DNA from: an uncultured Prevotella sp.
GTDB taxonomy: Bacteria > Bacteroidota > Bacteroidia > Bacteroidales > Bacteroidaceae
Length of the DNA: 64,000 nucleotides
Reading direction: 5' to 3'
Assembly (NCBI GenBank): GCA_937895845.1
Contig: CALBLK010000077.1
Coordinates: 43,073-107,072 of the forward strand
Shown here: positions 15,465 through 24,159 of the stretch, one piece after another
Layout of the letters: each line of letters starts with the position of its first letter
How positions within the stretch are numbered: position 1 is the stretch's first letter
Position numbers and translations under genes: made by a program
Notes under the pieces: generated by a model
Told to the model about the DNA's origin: nothing
The model's database searches: none
Seen by the model: the letters and a program-made list of their open reading frames with translations, nothing else

Positions 15465-18163
15465 CTCCTTCTGCTCCTCTCCACCATCGCCTTCAGCTTT
15501 TTATTGAAGCTGCAAGCTTTTTGCAGTTCGTCAAGCGTCCGGACCATTCTGTATTGCCACCTGTTATAGCTGTCACCGGGGGTGTTAATTCGCTCGTCAC
15601 TTGGAACGGAGCCGGCACTGAGGGCCGTGTCACACGCCATCAAGTCCTGTATGGGCAGAATACAGAGCATGGAAGGCGAATAGAGATGGCGTGCCACAAT
15701 CTCCTCGGCCAGCGCCAGTGTCAGCTGCCGTGGCGCACGCCCCTCCTTTTGCAGCATTGCGGTGTAATAGTGCTGTGCCTGTTGTGGGTTCTGCTCCCAC
15801 CACAGTCTCAGGGGTGCCATGTCGTGAGTGGTTGAGGTACAAACACTTCTCACAGGATTTGAGCTGAGCGGCACGAACTCATAACCATCCACCTTGGGCA
15901 GAGTCTGGATTTCAAGGGTCAGCATCCTCAAACGGTCAAGCACATCGCGCGCCCCCTCTGGCATATGCCCCAGGTCCTCCACGCACACCAGCATCCTGGT
16001 ATCTCTGAACACTGCATCCAAGCGCTGCCACCCCTTGTGGCACCAATACTTCTGATTGCGTTGTCCGAAATAATGCTGGCAGATGCGTGTGTAGGCATCC
16101 CTGTCACTGTCTCCGAGCGCTTCAAACACAGGCTCTTTCCAAGCTCCTATTCGTGGATAGAACATGGAAGGCTGCTGGCTGTCCGCAAGAAAAAGCACAT
16201 TGGCTGCCAGCCGGAGCAGCCCATCCCTAATCCAATAAGAGTTTTCATCGCTCTTCCCCTCAAATGCATCCATGATTTTCCGTTGCGTGTCAAGTTCTGG
16301 AGAAAGTGTAAACAGTCCGTAACCGATTGGACGCAAGAAATGGTCGCGCACATAATGGGCATGAATGCCAAACAGCCTGTCAAGCACACCTTCATTGACA
16401 AAGGGCCTCGTGAGAAAGTCGGGCTTGAAGGTGAGGCCCATGCTCTCAATCTCCCCTCCTGTCAGAGCCAGTGAGGGGACATAATATCCCAGTGAGGCTG
16501 TAACCGCCTGAGCAGGGATTTGCCACATGGCAAAGAACCCGGCAACATGGTCAACTCTGACGGCATCAAAAAAACGCTCCATCCATGACAGCCGCCCTTT
16601 CCACCACTGATAGTCGCTTTGCTCTATCTCCGTCCAGTTGTAGGTTGGCAAGCCCCAATTTTGCCCCTGCTGGTCATGGCCACTTGGAGGAGTCCCTGCC
16701 GATGTATCTGTGTTGAACCATTTCGGATGCACCCATGTGTCAACACTGTACCGGCACACGCCAACGGTCATGTCACCCATGAGTATGATACCTTTGCTAC
16801 GCGCATAGCCGGCTGCATCAGCCAGTTGGCGGTATAATAGATACTGTGTGAAGATAACCAGCGATGCTTGCTCACCCTGGAGTGCAAGCAACGTTGTCAC
16901 CTTTTGGGTGTCATAGATGGCATATTCGCCCCACTGCTCAAAACAGCATGTGCCATATTGGTCGCGTAGCAAGCAAAAAGCCACATAGGGCAACAGCCAG
17001 TGCCTGTTGGCTTGCACAAATGCCTGGCAGCCAGAAGATGCAAGTATCTGCTGGCCTTGCTCATGATAGAGTGCTGCTACATACTCGCTTTTGACCTTGT
17101 CTACCGCCTCGTAATCGTAGGTCTTCATGCTCTCCAGTTCGCGCCGCCTCCGCTCGAACGCCACCTGTAACATTTTGTTGTTCAGCTTCCCGGCAGCATA
17201 CAGCGAAAGACAGTGTGGATGCAGTGCGTATGACGAGATGATGTTGTAAGGATGTGCGTCAGTCCATCCATGAGCTGACGTAGTGTCGTTGACAGGAAGA
17301 AGCTGTATGACACGCAGACCGGTCTCATCAGCCCAGTCAATGAGTTGTCGCAGGTCGGCGAAATCGCCGCAGCCAAACGAAGCCTGGCCGCGAAGGGCAA
17401 ACAGGGGTACAGCGACTCCGGCCTTCCGCCAAGGTCGCTCGCACACACGCAGCATACCTCCGTCAATCACAAGCACATTTCCTTCGCGCAGCTCTTCACC
17501 ATTGATAACCCGGTTGTCACCCTGCTCCCATTCAACCAGCTCATGCGTGTCACAGTTAACAACCACGAACTTATACTCCACAGGCAATGCAAAGCCATCA
17601 GCATTGACAGACAGCTGCCACACATCTTCACCCGCATGGTGCAACAGGAGGTAGCGCGAACTGTTCCATCCGCCAAGGGCCGGATGGCTTCCGCAGATCG
17701 CAACAGTCTGTCGGCTGCCTAACTGGGGAGCTGCAACCTTGAACAGTATTGTGCGGCGGTAAAAAGGCACGCGGAAATCCGTGCGGCCATTGTGCACAGC
17801 CTTGCTCACCGTCACTTTGTAAGCAGCAGTGGTGAGGTGCTGTTGCAAGGGAACTTCATGCCAGAGGTCATCCATCACGTAGTCGTGCGCGCAGTCAAAA
17901 GGGACAACTCTCTTGATGCCATCCCATTCCCTGCGGAGAAGCTGCCTGCTGTCATCACGCACCTCATACGCGTATTCAAAAAAACAGAACTTCCGCTTTC
18001 TAGACTCAATGGCAGCTGTCTCCGCCACCCACAGTTCGCCATCTGTGGTGCTCATGGGCAGCAGACTGGATTTTGCTGCACCTTCACAGTCAATATCCTT
18101 GATGGAAACAAAGAGGTTTTCACCCCACAGCGTGTGATAATCAATGGTGAATCGTAGTTTCAT
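15461..18163 (-). CDS. malQ: 4-alpha-glucanotransferase (GH77) with two N-terminal CBM20-like domains
   Basis: A 900-residue cytosolic disproportionating enzyme that transfers alpha-1,4-glucan segments between chains, in starch/maltodextrin and glycogen use. Two starch-binding CBM20-like modules occupy about residues 1-115 and 130-235, as in plant DPE2 and its Bacteroidales relatives. The GH77 barrel follows, with the nucleophile Asp in FDAVRVDHVAGFF, acid/base Glu in LVCVEDLGHMPEG and the third Asp in TSTTHDMAPL. The start ATG is only 4 bases from a TATCTTTG promoter box, so the mRNA may be leaderless. It is convergent with the LytTR gene and divergent from mltG. Confidence 0.93.
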   Translation of the reverse strand: MKLRFTIDYHTLWGENLFVSIKDIDCEGAAKSSLLPMSTTDGELWVAETAAIESRKRKFCFFEYAYEVRDDSRQLLRREWDGIKRVVPFDCAHDYVMDDLWHEVPLQQHLTTAAYKVTVSKAVHNGRTDFRVPFYRRTILFKVAAPQLGSRQTVAICGSHPALGGWNSSRYLLLHHAGEDVWQLSVNADGFALPVEYKFVVVNCDTHELVEWEQGDNRVINGEELREGNVLVIDGGMLRVCERPWRKAGVAVPLFALRGQASFGCGDFADLRQLIDWADETGLRVIQLLPVNDTTSAHGWTDAHPYNIISSYALHPHCLSLYAAGKLNNKMLQVAFERRRRELESMKTYDYEAVDKVKSEYVAALYHEQGQQILASSGCQAFVQANRHWLLPYVAFCLLRDQYGTCCFEQWGEYAIYDTQKVTTLLALQGEQASLVIFTQYLLYRQLADAAGYARSKGIILMGDMTVGVCRYSVDTWVHPKWFNTDTSAGTPPSGHDQQGQNWGLPTYNWTEIEQSDYQWWKGRLSWMERFFDAVRVDHVAGFFAMWQIPAQAVTASLGYYVPSLALTGGEIESMGLTFKPDFLTRPFVNEGVLDRLFGIHAHYVRDHFLRPIGYGLFTLSPELDTQRKIMDAFEGKSDENSYWIRDGLLRLAANVLFLADSQQPSMFYPRIGAWKEPVFEALGDSDRDAYTRICQHYFGQRNQKYWCHKGWQRLDAVFRDTRMLVCVEDLGHMPEGARDVLDRLRMLTLEIQTLPKVDGYEFVPLSSNPVRSVCTSTTHDMAPLRLWWEQNPQQAQHYYTAMLQKEGRAPRQLTLALAEEIVARHLYSPSMLCILPIQDLMACDTALSAGSVPSDERINTPGDSYNRWQYRMVRTLDELQKACSFNKKLKAMVERSRRS

Positions 18164-18167
18164 ACGG

Positions 18168-18175
18168 CAAAGATA
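18168..18175 (-). promoter_or_regulatory. Promoter of malQ, adjacent to the start codon
   Basis: On the minus strand TATCTTTG is followed by CCGT and then the ATG. The usual distance from this box to the transcription start would place +1 at or next to the A of the start codon. Confidence 0.55.
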
Positions 18176-18196
18176 GCATTTTTCCTTTTAAAATAT

Positions 18197-18204
18197 TACC
18201 TTTG
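18197..18204 (+). promoter_or_regulatory. Promoter of mltG
   Basis: TACCTTTG matches TAnnTTTG, about 95 bases before the chosen mltG start and back to back with the malQ promoter. Confidence 0.6.
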
Positions 18205-18298
18205 CACTCCAAAGATAATGCATAGGCGCGCAAAGGGAACTTGCACTCAAATTTCCAAACGCAGCCTAATAATATCAATTCAAATAGTCCAACAAATC

Positions 18299-19348
18299 AT
18301 GAAAGCAATAAAATCAAAAGCGTGGCTCTATGTGGCGTCAATGTTGGCTGTTGCTGTAGCCGGCATGATTTACTATTATCTGTTCAGCGCATTCTCGCGT
18401 GTACCGTCAACAACATACATCTTCATTGATGACGATGACAGCCAGGACTCTGTATTTGCCAAACTGTCTGTCATCGGCACGTCACATGGACTTGCGGGTT
18501 TCCATGCGCTGGCCCGCCACAGCTCGTATGCGGAGCACGTGCGCCCTGGCCGCTACGGCATCAGCCCGGGCGAATGTACTTTCAGTGTGTTCAGACATCT
18601 GAAAAACGGTATGCAGTCGCCTGTCAGCCTCACCATTCCCGAGGCAAGGACTGTCGAGAAGCTGGCCGCAACGCTGAGCCGTAAGCTCATGGCAGACAGT
18701 GCAACCATAGTTGCGAGTCTCAAGGACTCGGCCGTTTGCGCCCGTCTGGGCTATGACACTGCAACCATAGCGGCTCTCTTCATTCCCAACACTTACGACG
18801 TCTATTGGAACATCAGCGTAGAGCAGCTGCTGGAACGGATGCTGCGAGAAAACAAACAGTTTTGGAAAGCCGACAATCGCCAGCAACTTGCCAATGACCT
18901 TGGGCTGAGCCCCACAGAAGTAACCACACTGGCCAGCATCATTGACGAAGAGACAGCCAACAACGCCGAGAAACCAATGATTGCCGGAATGTATCTCAAC
19001 CGGCTGAACTTTCGCAGTGCCGAATATCCCGATGGAATGCCCCTGCAGGCTGACCCCACGGTGAAATATGCGGTGCGCGATTTCACCCTGCGCCGCATCT
19101 ACCACAAATTGCTGTTTACCGACAGCCCTTACAACACTTACAAGTATCCCGGGCTGCCTCCAGGTCCCATTAAAATAGCCTCGATAGCTGGCATTGACGC
19201 CGTACTTCACTGTACAAAGCACGACTACCTCTATATGTGCGCAAAAGAGGATTTCTCGGGCAAGCACAACTTTGCAAAGACTTACAGTGAACATCTGAAG
19301 AACGCCGCCCGATACAGCAAGGCTCTCAACGAGCGCGGCATCAAGTGA
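18299..19348 (+). CDS. mltG: Endolytic peptidoglycan transglycosylase MltG
   Basis: Cuts nascent peptidoglycan strands at the inner membrane and so ends glycan chain growth. The 349-residue protein has one N-terminal membrane helix (about 11-33) and the YceG/MltG domain, with the catalytic Glu in SIIDEETANNAEKP and the conserved blocks MYLNRLN, LQADPTVKYAV and YNTYKYPGLPPGPI. The start at ATG 18299 puts the helix at the usual place; the frame stays open upstream to 18218, but that part is not typical of the family. Confidence 0.93.
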   Translation: MKAIKSKAWLYVASMLAVAVAGMIYYYLFSAFSRVPSTTYIFIDDDDSQDSVFAKLSVIGTSHGLAGFHALARHSSYAEHVRPGRYGISPGECTFSVFRHLKNGMQSPVSLTIPEARTVEKLAATLSRKLMADSATIVASLKDSAVCARLGYDTATIAALFIPNTYDVYWNISVEQLLERMLRENKQFWKADNRQQLANDLGLSPTEVTTLASIIDEETANNAEKPMIAGMYLNRLNFRSAEYPDGMPLQADPTVKYAVRDFTLRRIYHKLLFTDSPYNTYKYPGLPPGPIKIASIAGIDAVLHCTKHDYLYMCAKEDFSGKHNFAKTYSEHLKNAARYSKALNERGIK

Positions 19349-19396
19349 CCGTGACCCATACATCAATGTGCCGCATATCTTAAATTTTGTCCGACT

Positions 19397-19990
19397 ATGA
19401 TTAACAAAGAAACCGTGAGGCAGTGGATGAAGAATAACCCGCGGGTAAAGCGATGGACGGTCTCACTTCTGATGAATGACACAGAGGCCAGACCACGGTG
19501 GTATATCCGCCTTGCAGCGCCACTTTATCAACACCGCGGGCGGCACAGTGTGATTTACAACAGCGTACGCATGGACACGCCGCCTTTCAGACGTTTCCAC
19601 ATCGGTGATTACAGCGTGGTTGAGTCTTTCTGTTGCATCAACAATGCCGTTGGCGATGTTGTTATTGGTAACCATACACGCATCGGTATGCATTCAACAG
19701 TGATTGGTCCTGTCACGATTGGCCATCATGTTCATCTGGCTCAAGGCATCGCAGTGTCTGCCCTCAATCATAAATTTAACGAGAAAGACAAACGAATTGA
19801 CCAACAAGGTATTACAATAAAAAAAATTGTGATAAAAGATGATGTATGGATAGGAGCGAACGCAACTATTTTATCAGGAGTGACCATTGGGGAGCACGCT
19901 GTTGTAGCAGCCGGAGCAGTTGTCACCCATGACGTTCCTCCTCACTCCATTGTCGGCGGAGTGCCGGCAAAAGTACTGAGATACATTTAA
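19397..19990 (+). CDS. Hexapeptide-repeat acyltransferase (WbbJ/maltose acetyltransferase-like)
   Basis: A 197-residue left-handed beta-helix protein. Hexapeptide repeats run from about residue 75 (IGDYSVVESFCCINNAVGDVVIG) to the end, with the family ending VPPHSIVGGVPAKVLRYI. Such enzymes transfer acetyl or other acyl groups to sugars, often in polysaccharide or LPS assembly. A glycosyltransferase gene follows after 58 bases, which fits a joint role in a surface glycan. Acceptor unknown. Confidence 0.85.
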   Translation: MINKETVRQWMKNNPRVKRWTVSLLMNDTEARPRWYIRLAAPLYQHRGRHSVIYNSVRMDTPPFRRFHIGDYSVVESFCCINNAVGDVVIGNHTRIGMHSTVIGPVTIGHHVHLAQGIAVSALNHKFNEKDKRIDQQGITIKKIVIKDDVWIGANATILSGVTIGEHAVVAAGAVVTHDVPPHSIVGGVPAKVLRYI

Positions 19991-20048
19991 GCCTTGGGAA
20001 CCATCATGATGTAAGAGATTGCACCCCATTCAGACATGATAAGCAAAA

Positions 20049-21161
20049 ATGAAAATAGGAATTGAGGCCCAACGCATTTTCCGCAAAAACAAGCATGGCA
20101 TGGACTATGTTGTTCTTGAGGAAATCAAGGTACTGCAAATGATTGACAAGGAGAATGAGTATTATATCTTTGTCAGACCCGGTGAGGACAGATGCGTTTC
20201 AAGCACGCCAAACTTTCATGTCGTGGAACTCCGCTGCCCAACATACCCCCTGTGGGAGCAGGTGGCCCTTCCTTTGGCCGTAAAAAGTCATCACATAGAC
20301 CTGCTTCACTGCACAAGCAACACTGCCCCACTCTACTGTCCTGTTAAACTGGTACTGACTCTGCACGATATTATATTCCTTGAGAAACGCGACAAGTCCA
20401 ACCACTCACTTTACCAAAACATGGGATGGATTTACCGCAGACTGATTGTTCCACGCATTCTGCACCGTTGCAAGTCCATCATCACAGTGTCAGATTATGA
20501 GCGCAAAAACATAATCAGCAGACTTTCTCTGCCCGAGGAGTTGGTTGTCAGAATATATAACGGCTATAACGTATGGTTTAACCGACATGACACTGAGGAG
20601 AAAAACTATCTGCGGTATATTGACCAAAAAGGCTATTTTTTCTTTTTCGGCAACACAGACCCAAAGAAAAACACAGAGCGGACAATTCGAGCTTATGCCC
20701 GATACCTCAAACAGTCAGGACAGAAAAGGCGGTTGTTACTGGCTGATTTTTCAAAAACCCACCTGGAAGAGATTCTCCACAGATATAACATAGAGACAGC
20801 AGGACAGTATATTACAGTAACAGACTATATCGTTAACAAAGACCTGCCATCCGTCTATCATGCTGCTTTTGCAGTTCTTTACACCTCTCTTCGGGAAAGT
20901 TTTGGGATTCCGCTCCTTGAAGCTATGGCCTGTGGCACTCCTGTTGTGACAAGCAATACCTCGTCAATGCCTGAGATTGGTGGTAAGCAAGCGGCATTGG
21001 TAAACCCTTATCAGATTGAAGATATCACTAAAATGATGTTACGGCTGGAGCAAGACAATACCTTCTATGCCAGACAGAAATCTTGGGGATTGGAACGCGC
21101 GCGCATATTCTCATGGGAAAAGACAGGCCATGAACTGCTTGACCTCTACAAACGGCTGTGA
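20049..21161 (+). CDS. Glycosyltransferase family 4 (GT-B) protein
   Basis: A 370-residue cytosolic retaining glycosyltransferase of the GT-B fold. The C-terminal half has the E-x7-E motif in ESFGIPLLEAMACGTPV and the preceding FFFGNTDPKKN nucleotide-sugar loop. It probably adds a sugar to a lipid-linked or LPS glycan together with the acyltransferase upstream. The following gene is convergent and starts its stop codon only 20 bases away. Confidence 0.88.
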   Translation: MKIGIEAQRIFRKNKHGMDYVVLEEIKVLQMIDKENEYYIFVRPGEDRCVSSTPNFHVVELRCPTYPLWEQVALPLAVKSHHIDLLHCTSNTAPLYCPVKLVLTLHDIIFLEKRDKSNHSLYQNMGWIYRRLIVPRILHRCKSIITVSDYERKNIISRLSLPEELVVRIYNGYNVWFNRHDTEEKNYLRYIDQKGYFFFFGNTDPKKNTERTIRAYARYLKQSGQKRRLLLADFSKTHLEEILHRYNIETAGQYITVTDYIVNKDLPSVYHAAFAVLYTSLRESFGIPLLEAMACGTPVVTSNTSSMPEIGGKQAALVNPYQIEDITKMMLRLEQDNTFYARQKSWGLERARIFSWEKTGHELLDLYKRL

Positions 21162-21181
21162 CTACCACGATAACTTCACTC

Positions 21182-21550
21182 TTACTCCTTATTCGCCGCA
21201 AACAAATTGAGCGACATGTCTTTGGCGGGGCTGCCTTTTCTGTCATCCTTCCCATCATTTTCCATCTGATTGTCAAGAAAGCTACGGATGAGTTGTTTGG
21301 CCTCTTGGCTTCTCCGCAAATTCAGACGATAGCAACCGTGAGACTTGCGCTCAATCAACGATTGGGAAGACTTTGAATTTCGTAGCAAATAACGCCGCAC
21401 ATACAGGTGAATGTCATCTATGCTTACTGTTGAAAAAAGTCCACAATTGAGGTTATAAAGATGTTTGGCCAACAGGCGAACACGGATGCCACGTTCTCCC
21501 ACATCGGAAAGAATTTTCAATATCTGTTGGTCATAGACACTGTGAACCAT
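21182..21550 (-). CDS. Small uncharacterised protein, winged-helix-like
   Basis: A 122-residue basic protein I do not recognise by name. The first 75 residues (QQILKILSDVGERGIRV, then a YVRRYLL helix and SHGCYRLN at the end of a hairpin) look like a winged helix-turn-helix. The last 35 residues are polar and probably disordered. It has no close partner gene: the glycosyltransferase is convergent and the next minus-strand gene (DUF2582) ends 88 bases upstream behind a hairpin. DNA binding is a guess from the fold pattern. Confidence 0.65.
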   Translation of the reverse strand: MVHSVYDQQILKILSDVGERGIRVRLLAKHLYNLNCGLFSTVSIDDIHLYVRRYLLRNSKSSQSLIERKSHGCYRLNLRRSQEAKQLIRSFLDNQMENDGKDDRKGSPAKDMSLNLFAANKE

Positions 21551-21585
21551 TAAAATAAATACGATTACCTGTATTATAATTATAA

Positions 21586-21618
21586 CAATGGCTGGATCTT
21601 ATGAAAGACCAGCCATTG
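21586..21618 (-). terminator. Hairpin terminator of the DUF2582 gene
   Basis: Arms CAATGGCTGG (21586-21595) and CCAGCCATTG (21609-21618). On the minus strand it is followed by a T/A-rich run. Confidence 0.6.
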
Positions 21619-21638
21619 CTAAAAGTCATTTATGTTAT

Positions 21639-21935
21639 TTATGCCAATGTTATCTTGTTTTCTGCGGCAACAACCTTACCCTCCTTAAACAGCCAACCCA
21701 TACCAAGCAGGGTCTCCTCTTCGCTGATATTGGCAGCCTTGGCAATTTCTTTTACTGTCAATGCTTTCTCAGCAGCAGCAAGAGCTTGGTAAACGTCACC
21801 AGCTTTGAAACCAACATTCTTTGCACTGATTTCAATAACGGCCTTTTTGCTGGCAACAGCTTTCTTTACGCTTTCTTTTTTGGGCTCAGCAGCCTTTACC
21901 GTAGACGTCTTCTTTGTTGTTTTCTTTTCTGCCAT
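21639..21935 (-). CDS. Winged helix domain protein (DUF2582-like)
   Basis: A 98-residue protein from ATG 21935 (an in-frame ATG at 21941 is two codons earlier). A Lys/Ala-rich tail of about 30 residues, histone-like in composition, precedes a compact winged-helix domain (VGFKAGDVYQALAA, TVKEIAKAANISEEETLLGMGWL) matching the DUF2582 family widespread in Bacteroidales. A nucleoid or DNA-binding role is plausible because of the basic tail, but is inference. Confidence 0.8.
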   Translation of the reverse strand: MAEKKTTKKTSTVKAAEPKKESVKKAVASKKAVIEISAKNVGFKAGDVYQALAAAEKALTVKEIAKAANISEEETLLGMGWLFKEGKVVAAENKITLA

Positions 21936-21993
21936 AATCATAATACTTAGTTAATTTAAATGTATATTTCTGATATTTTTCTGAAAACTGTTG

Positions 21994-22001
21994 CAAATGT
22001 A
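21994..22001 (-). promoter_or_regulatory. Promoter of the DUF2582 gene
   Basis: TACATTTG on the minus strand matches TAnnTTTG, 58 bases before the start codon. Confidence 0.5.
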
Positions 22002-22106
22002 TTCTATTTTCCATTTATTTCAAAACAAATAAAAAACAAATTTGCAGGAAATCTGTTTTTTTGCATATTCCAAATAATATTGATTGATATATGTCAAGGA
22101 TTTTAT

Positions 22107-22215
22107 ACAAATCGGTCATTAGAATGAAAAGTAGGTAATGTGGGACTTCAGTTGCAAAATGTCCGATACAAACAGCAACCCGGGACGAAATCTAATGGCC
22201 AATTTTGGTTTAAAC
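22107..22215. repeat. Dispersed intergenic repeat, copy C (MITE-like, inverted ends)
   Basis: A 109-base element. The left end reads CAAATCGGTCATTAGAATG; the right end, read on the minus strand, reads AAATTGGCCATTAGATTTCG, so the ends form imperfect terminal inverted repeats. The minus-strand interior (CGTCCCGGGTTGCTGTTTG, then TCGGAC) is shared with copies at 31969 and 39111. It carries no ORF. It fills most of the gap between aspS and the DUF2582 promoter. Confidence 0.65.
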
Positions 22216-22216
22216 T

Positions 22217-22255
22217 AAAAGGCCATCACCTATCCGCAAGGAATTGGCGATGGCC
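22217..22255 (-). terminator. Hairpin terminator of aspS
   Basis: On the minus strand GGCCATCGCC pairs with GGTGATGGCC (one G-U) and is followed by TTTTAG. It starts 39 bases after the aspS stop. Confidence 0.7.
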
Positions 22256-22293
22256 ATTAGTTATTTTGGTTATTTTTAAGGCAGTGGTTGGTG

Positions 22294-24060
22294 TTAGTCC
22301 ACTTTCTTGAGTTCAACTTTCAATTGGAGTTCGTCAAGCTGTTTCTTATCAATGGTGCTCGGCGCGTCTAACATCACGTCACGGCCACTGTTGTTTTTCG
22401 GGAAAGCGATGCAGTCACGAATAGAGTCCAAACCAGCAAAAATACTGACCATACGGTCAAGGCCAAAAGCGAGACCAGCGTGAGGGGGTGCACCATATTT
22501 GAACGCGTTAATTAAAAAGCCGAACTGCGCCATTGCACGTTCTGGCGTAAAGCCCAGAATCTGGAACATTTTTTCCTGAAGCTTGCAGTCATGGATACGC
22601 AAACTTCCTCCGCCCACCTCAATGCCGTTGCAAACAAAGTCGTAGGCCTTGGCACGCACCCGCTCAGGATGTTCATCAAGCAAGGGTATGTCATCAGGAT
22701 TGGGCATGGTGAACGGATGGTGCGTTGACATTAGCCGTTGCTCCTCATCGCTCCATTCAAACAATGGGAAGTCAACTATCCACAAGCACTCAAATTTATT
22801 TTTGTCACGAAGGCCCAAGCGATCACCCATCTCCAGTCTGAGCGTGCAGAGCTGAGTTCTTGTCTTGTTTGCATTATCTCCACTAAGAACCAAAACCAAG
22901 TCACCATCCTTGGCACCCATCTTCTCCTTCAACTGCACGAACACTTCGGGGGCATAGAACTTGTCAACGCTTGACTTCACCGTACCGTCCATATTGAACA
23001 TGATATAAACCAGGCCCTTGGCACCCACCTGCGGGCGCTTAACAAAATCTGTGAGTTGGTCTAACTGCTTGCGGGTGTAGCCGGCACATCCAGGCACGCA
23101 GATACCGCCAATATAGGTTGCCTCATTGAACACGGAGAAAGTTCCTGTGCCCTTGAATACATCCATCAATTCGACAAACTCCATACCAAAACGCAAGTCC
23201 GGCTTGTCGCTACCAAAGCGTCTCATAGCCTCGTGCCAAGTCATCTGGGGCAGTTTTCCGGGGAGGTCAACGCCTTTGACCTCTTTGAAGAGATGGCGCA
23301 TCATATCCTCAAAGAGTGCTGTCACATCATCCTGGTCAACAAAACTCATCTCACAGTCTACCTGTGTGAACTCCGGCTGCCGGTCAGCACGAAGGTCTTC
23401 GTCACGGAAACACTTGGCTATTTGGAAGTATCGGTCAAATCCACTTACCATAAGTAGTTGCTTCAAAGTTTGCGGACTTTGGGGAAGGGCGTAAAACTGA
23501 CCGGGATTCATGCGCGAAGGTACCACGAAATCGCGTGCTCCCTCAGGGGTGGAGCCAATAAGTATGGGTGTTTCCACCTCTATGAACTGCCTTGAATCAA
23601 GAAAATTACGAATCATAATGGTCATGCGGTGACGCAGCTCAAGATTCTTTCTTACCACCGAGCGACGAAGGTCAAGATAGCGATATTTCATACGGATATC
23701 ATCCCCGCCATCTGTGTTATCTTCTATGGTAAATGGAGGTGTGACACTCTCGCTAAGCACATTCAGAGCCTTAACAAAGATTTCTATGTCGCCTGTTGGC
23801 ATATTGCCGTTCTTACTTTCACGTTCGCTGACAGTTCCTGCCACCTGGATGCAAAACTCACGGCCCAGTTTGTTGGCACGTTCACAAAGTTCCGCGTTAG
23901 CCGTGTCATTGAAAACCAACTGCGTGATACCATAGCGGTCGCGGAGGTCGACAAATGTCATTCCACCCATCTTACGGCTCCGCTGCACCCACCCGGCCAA
24001 CGTAACCTCTTTTCCTGCATCAGAGAGTCGCAGCTCTCCACAAGTATTTGTTCTATACAT
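22294..24060 (-). CDS. aspS: Aspartate--tRNA ligase
   Basis: Class II aminoacyl-tRNA synthetase charging tRNA-Asp. The 588-residue protein has the N-terminal OB anticodon-binding domain (GWVQRSRKMGGMTFVDLRD), the class II core with motif 2 in CFRDEDLRADRQPEFTQ, the bacterial GAD insertion, and motif 3 in GLAFGLDRMVSI. Length is as expected for bacterial AspRS. Its promoter and terminator bracket it as a single-gene unit. Confidence 0.97.
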   Translation of the reverse strand: MYRTNTCGELRLSDAGKEVTLAGWVQRSRKMGGMTFVDLRDRYGITQLVFNDTANAELCERANKLGREFCIQVAGTVSERESKNGNMPTGDIEIFVKALNVLSESVTPPFTIEDNTDGGDDIRMKYRYLDLRRSVVRKNLELRHRMTIMIRNFLDSRQFIEVETPILIGSTPEGARDFVVPSRMNPGQFYALPQSPQTLKQLLMVSGFDRYFQIAKCFRDEDLRADRQPEFTQVDCEMSFVDQDDVTALFEDMMRHLFKEVKGVDLPGKLPQMTWHEAMRRFGSDKPDLRFGMEFVELMDVFKGTGTFSVFNEATYIGGICVPGCAGYTRKQLDQLTDFVKRPQVGAKGLVYIMFNMDGTVKSSVDKFYAPEVFVQLKEKMGAKDGDLVLVLSGDNANKTRTQLCTLRLEMGDRLGLRDKNKFECLWIVDFPLFEWSDEEQRLMSTHHPFTMPNPDDIPLLDEHPERVRAKAYDFVCNGIEVGGGSLRIHDCKLQEKMFQILGFTPERAMAQFGFLINAFKYGAPPHAGLAFGLDRMVSIFAGLDSIRDCIAFPKNNSGRDVMLDAPSTIDKKQLDELQLKVELKKVD

Positions 24061-24113
24061 TATTTATAAATGTTTGTTATCGCCACCATTAGCGGCAGAC
24101 TCAACCGTTGTTG

Positions 24114-24121
24114 CAAAGTTA
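24114..24121 (-). promoter_or_regulatory. Promoter of aspS
   Basis: TAACTTTG on the minus strand, about 54 bases upstream of the aspS start codon, in the gap behind the GH43 gene. Confidence 0.65.
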
Positions 24122-24159
24122 GTACAATTTTCAAACACTGCAAAATCTTTGGTGGAAAA

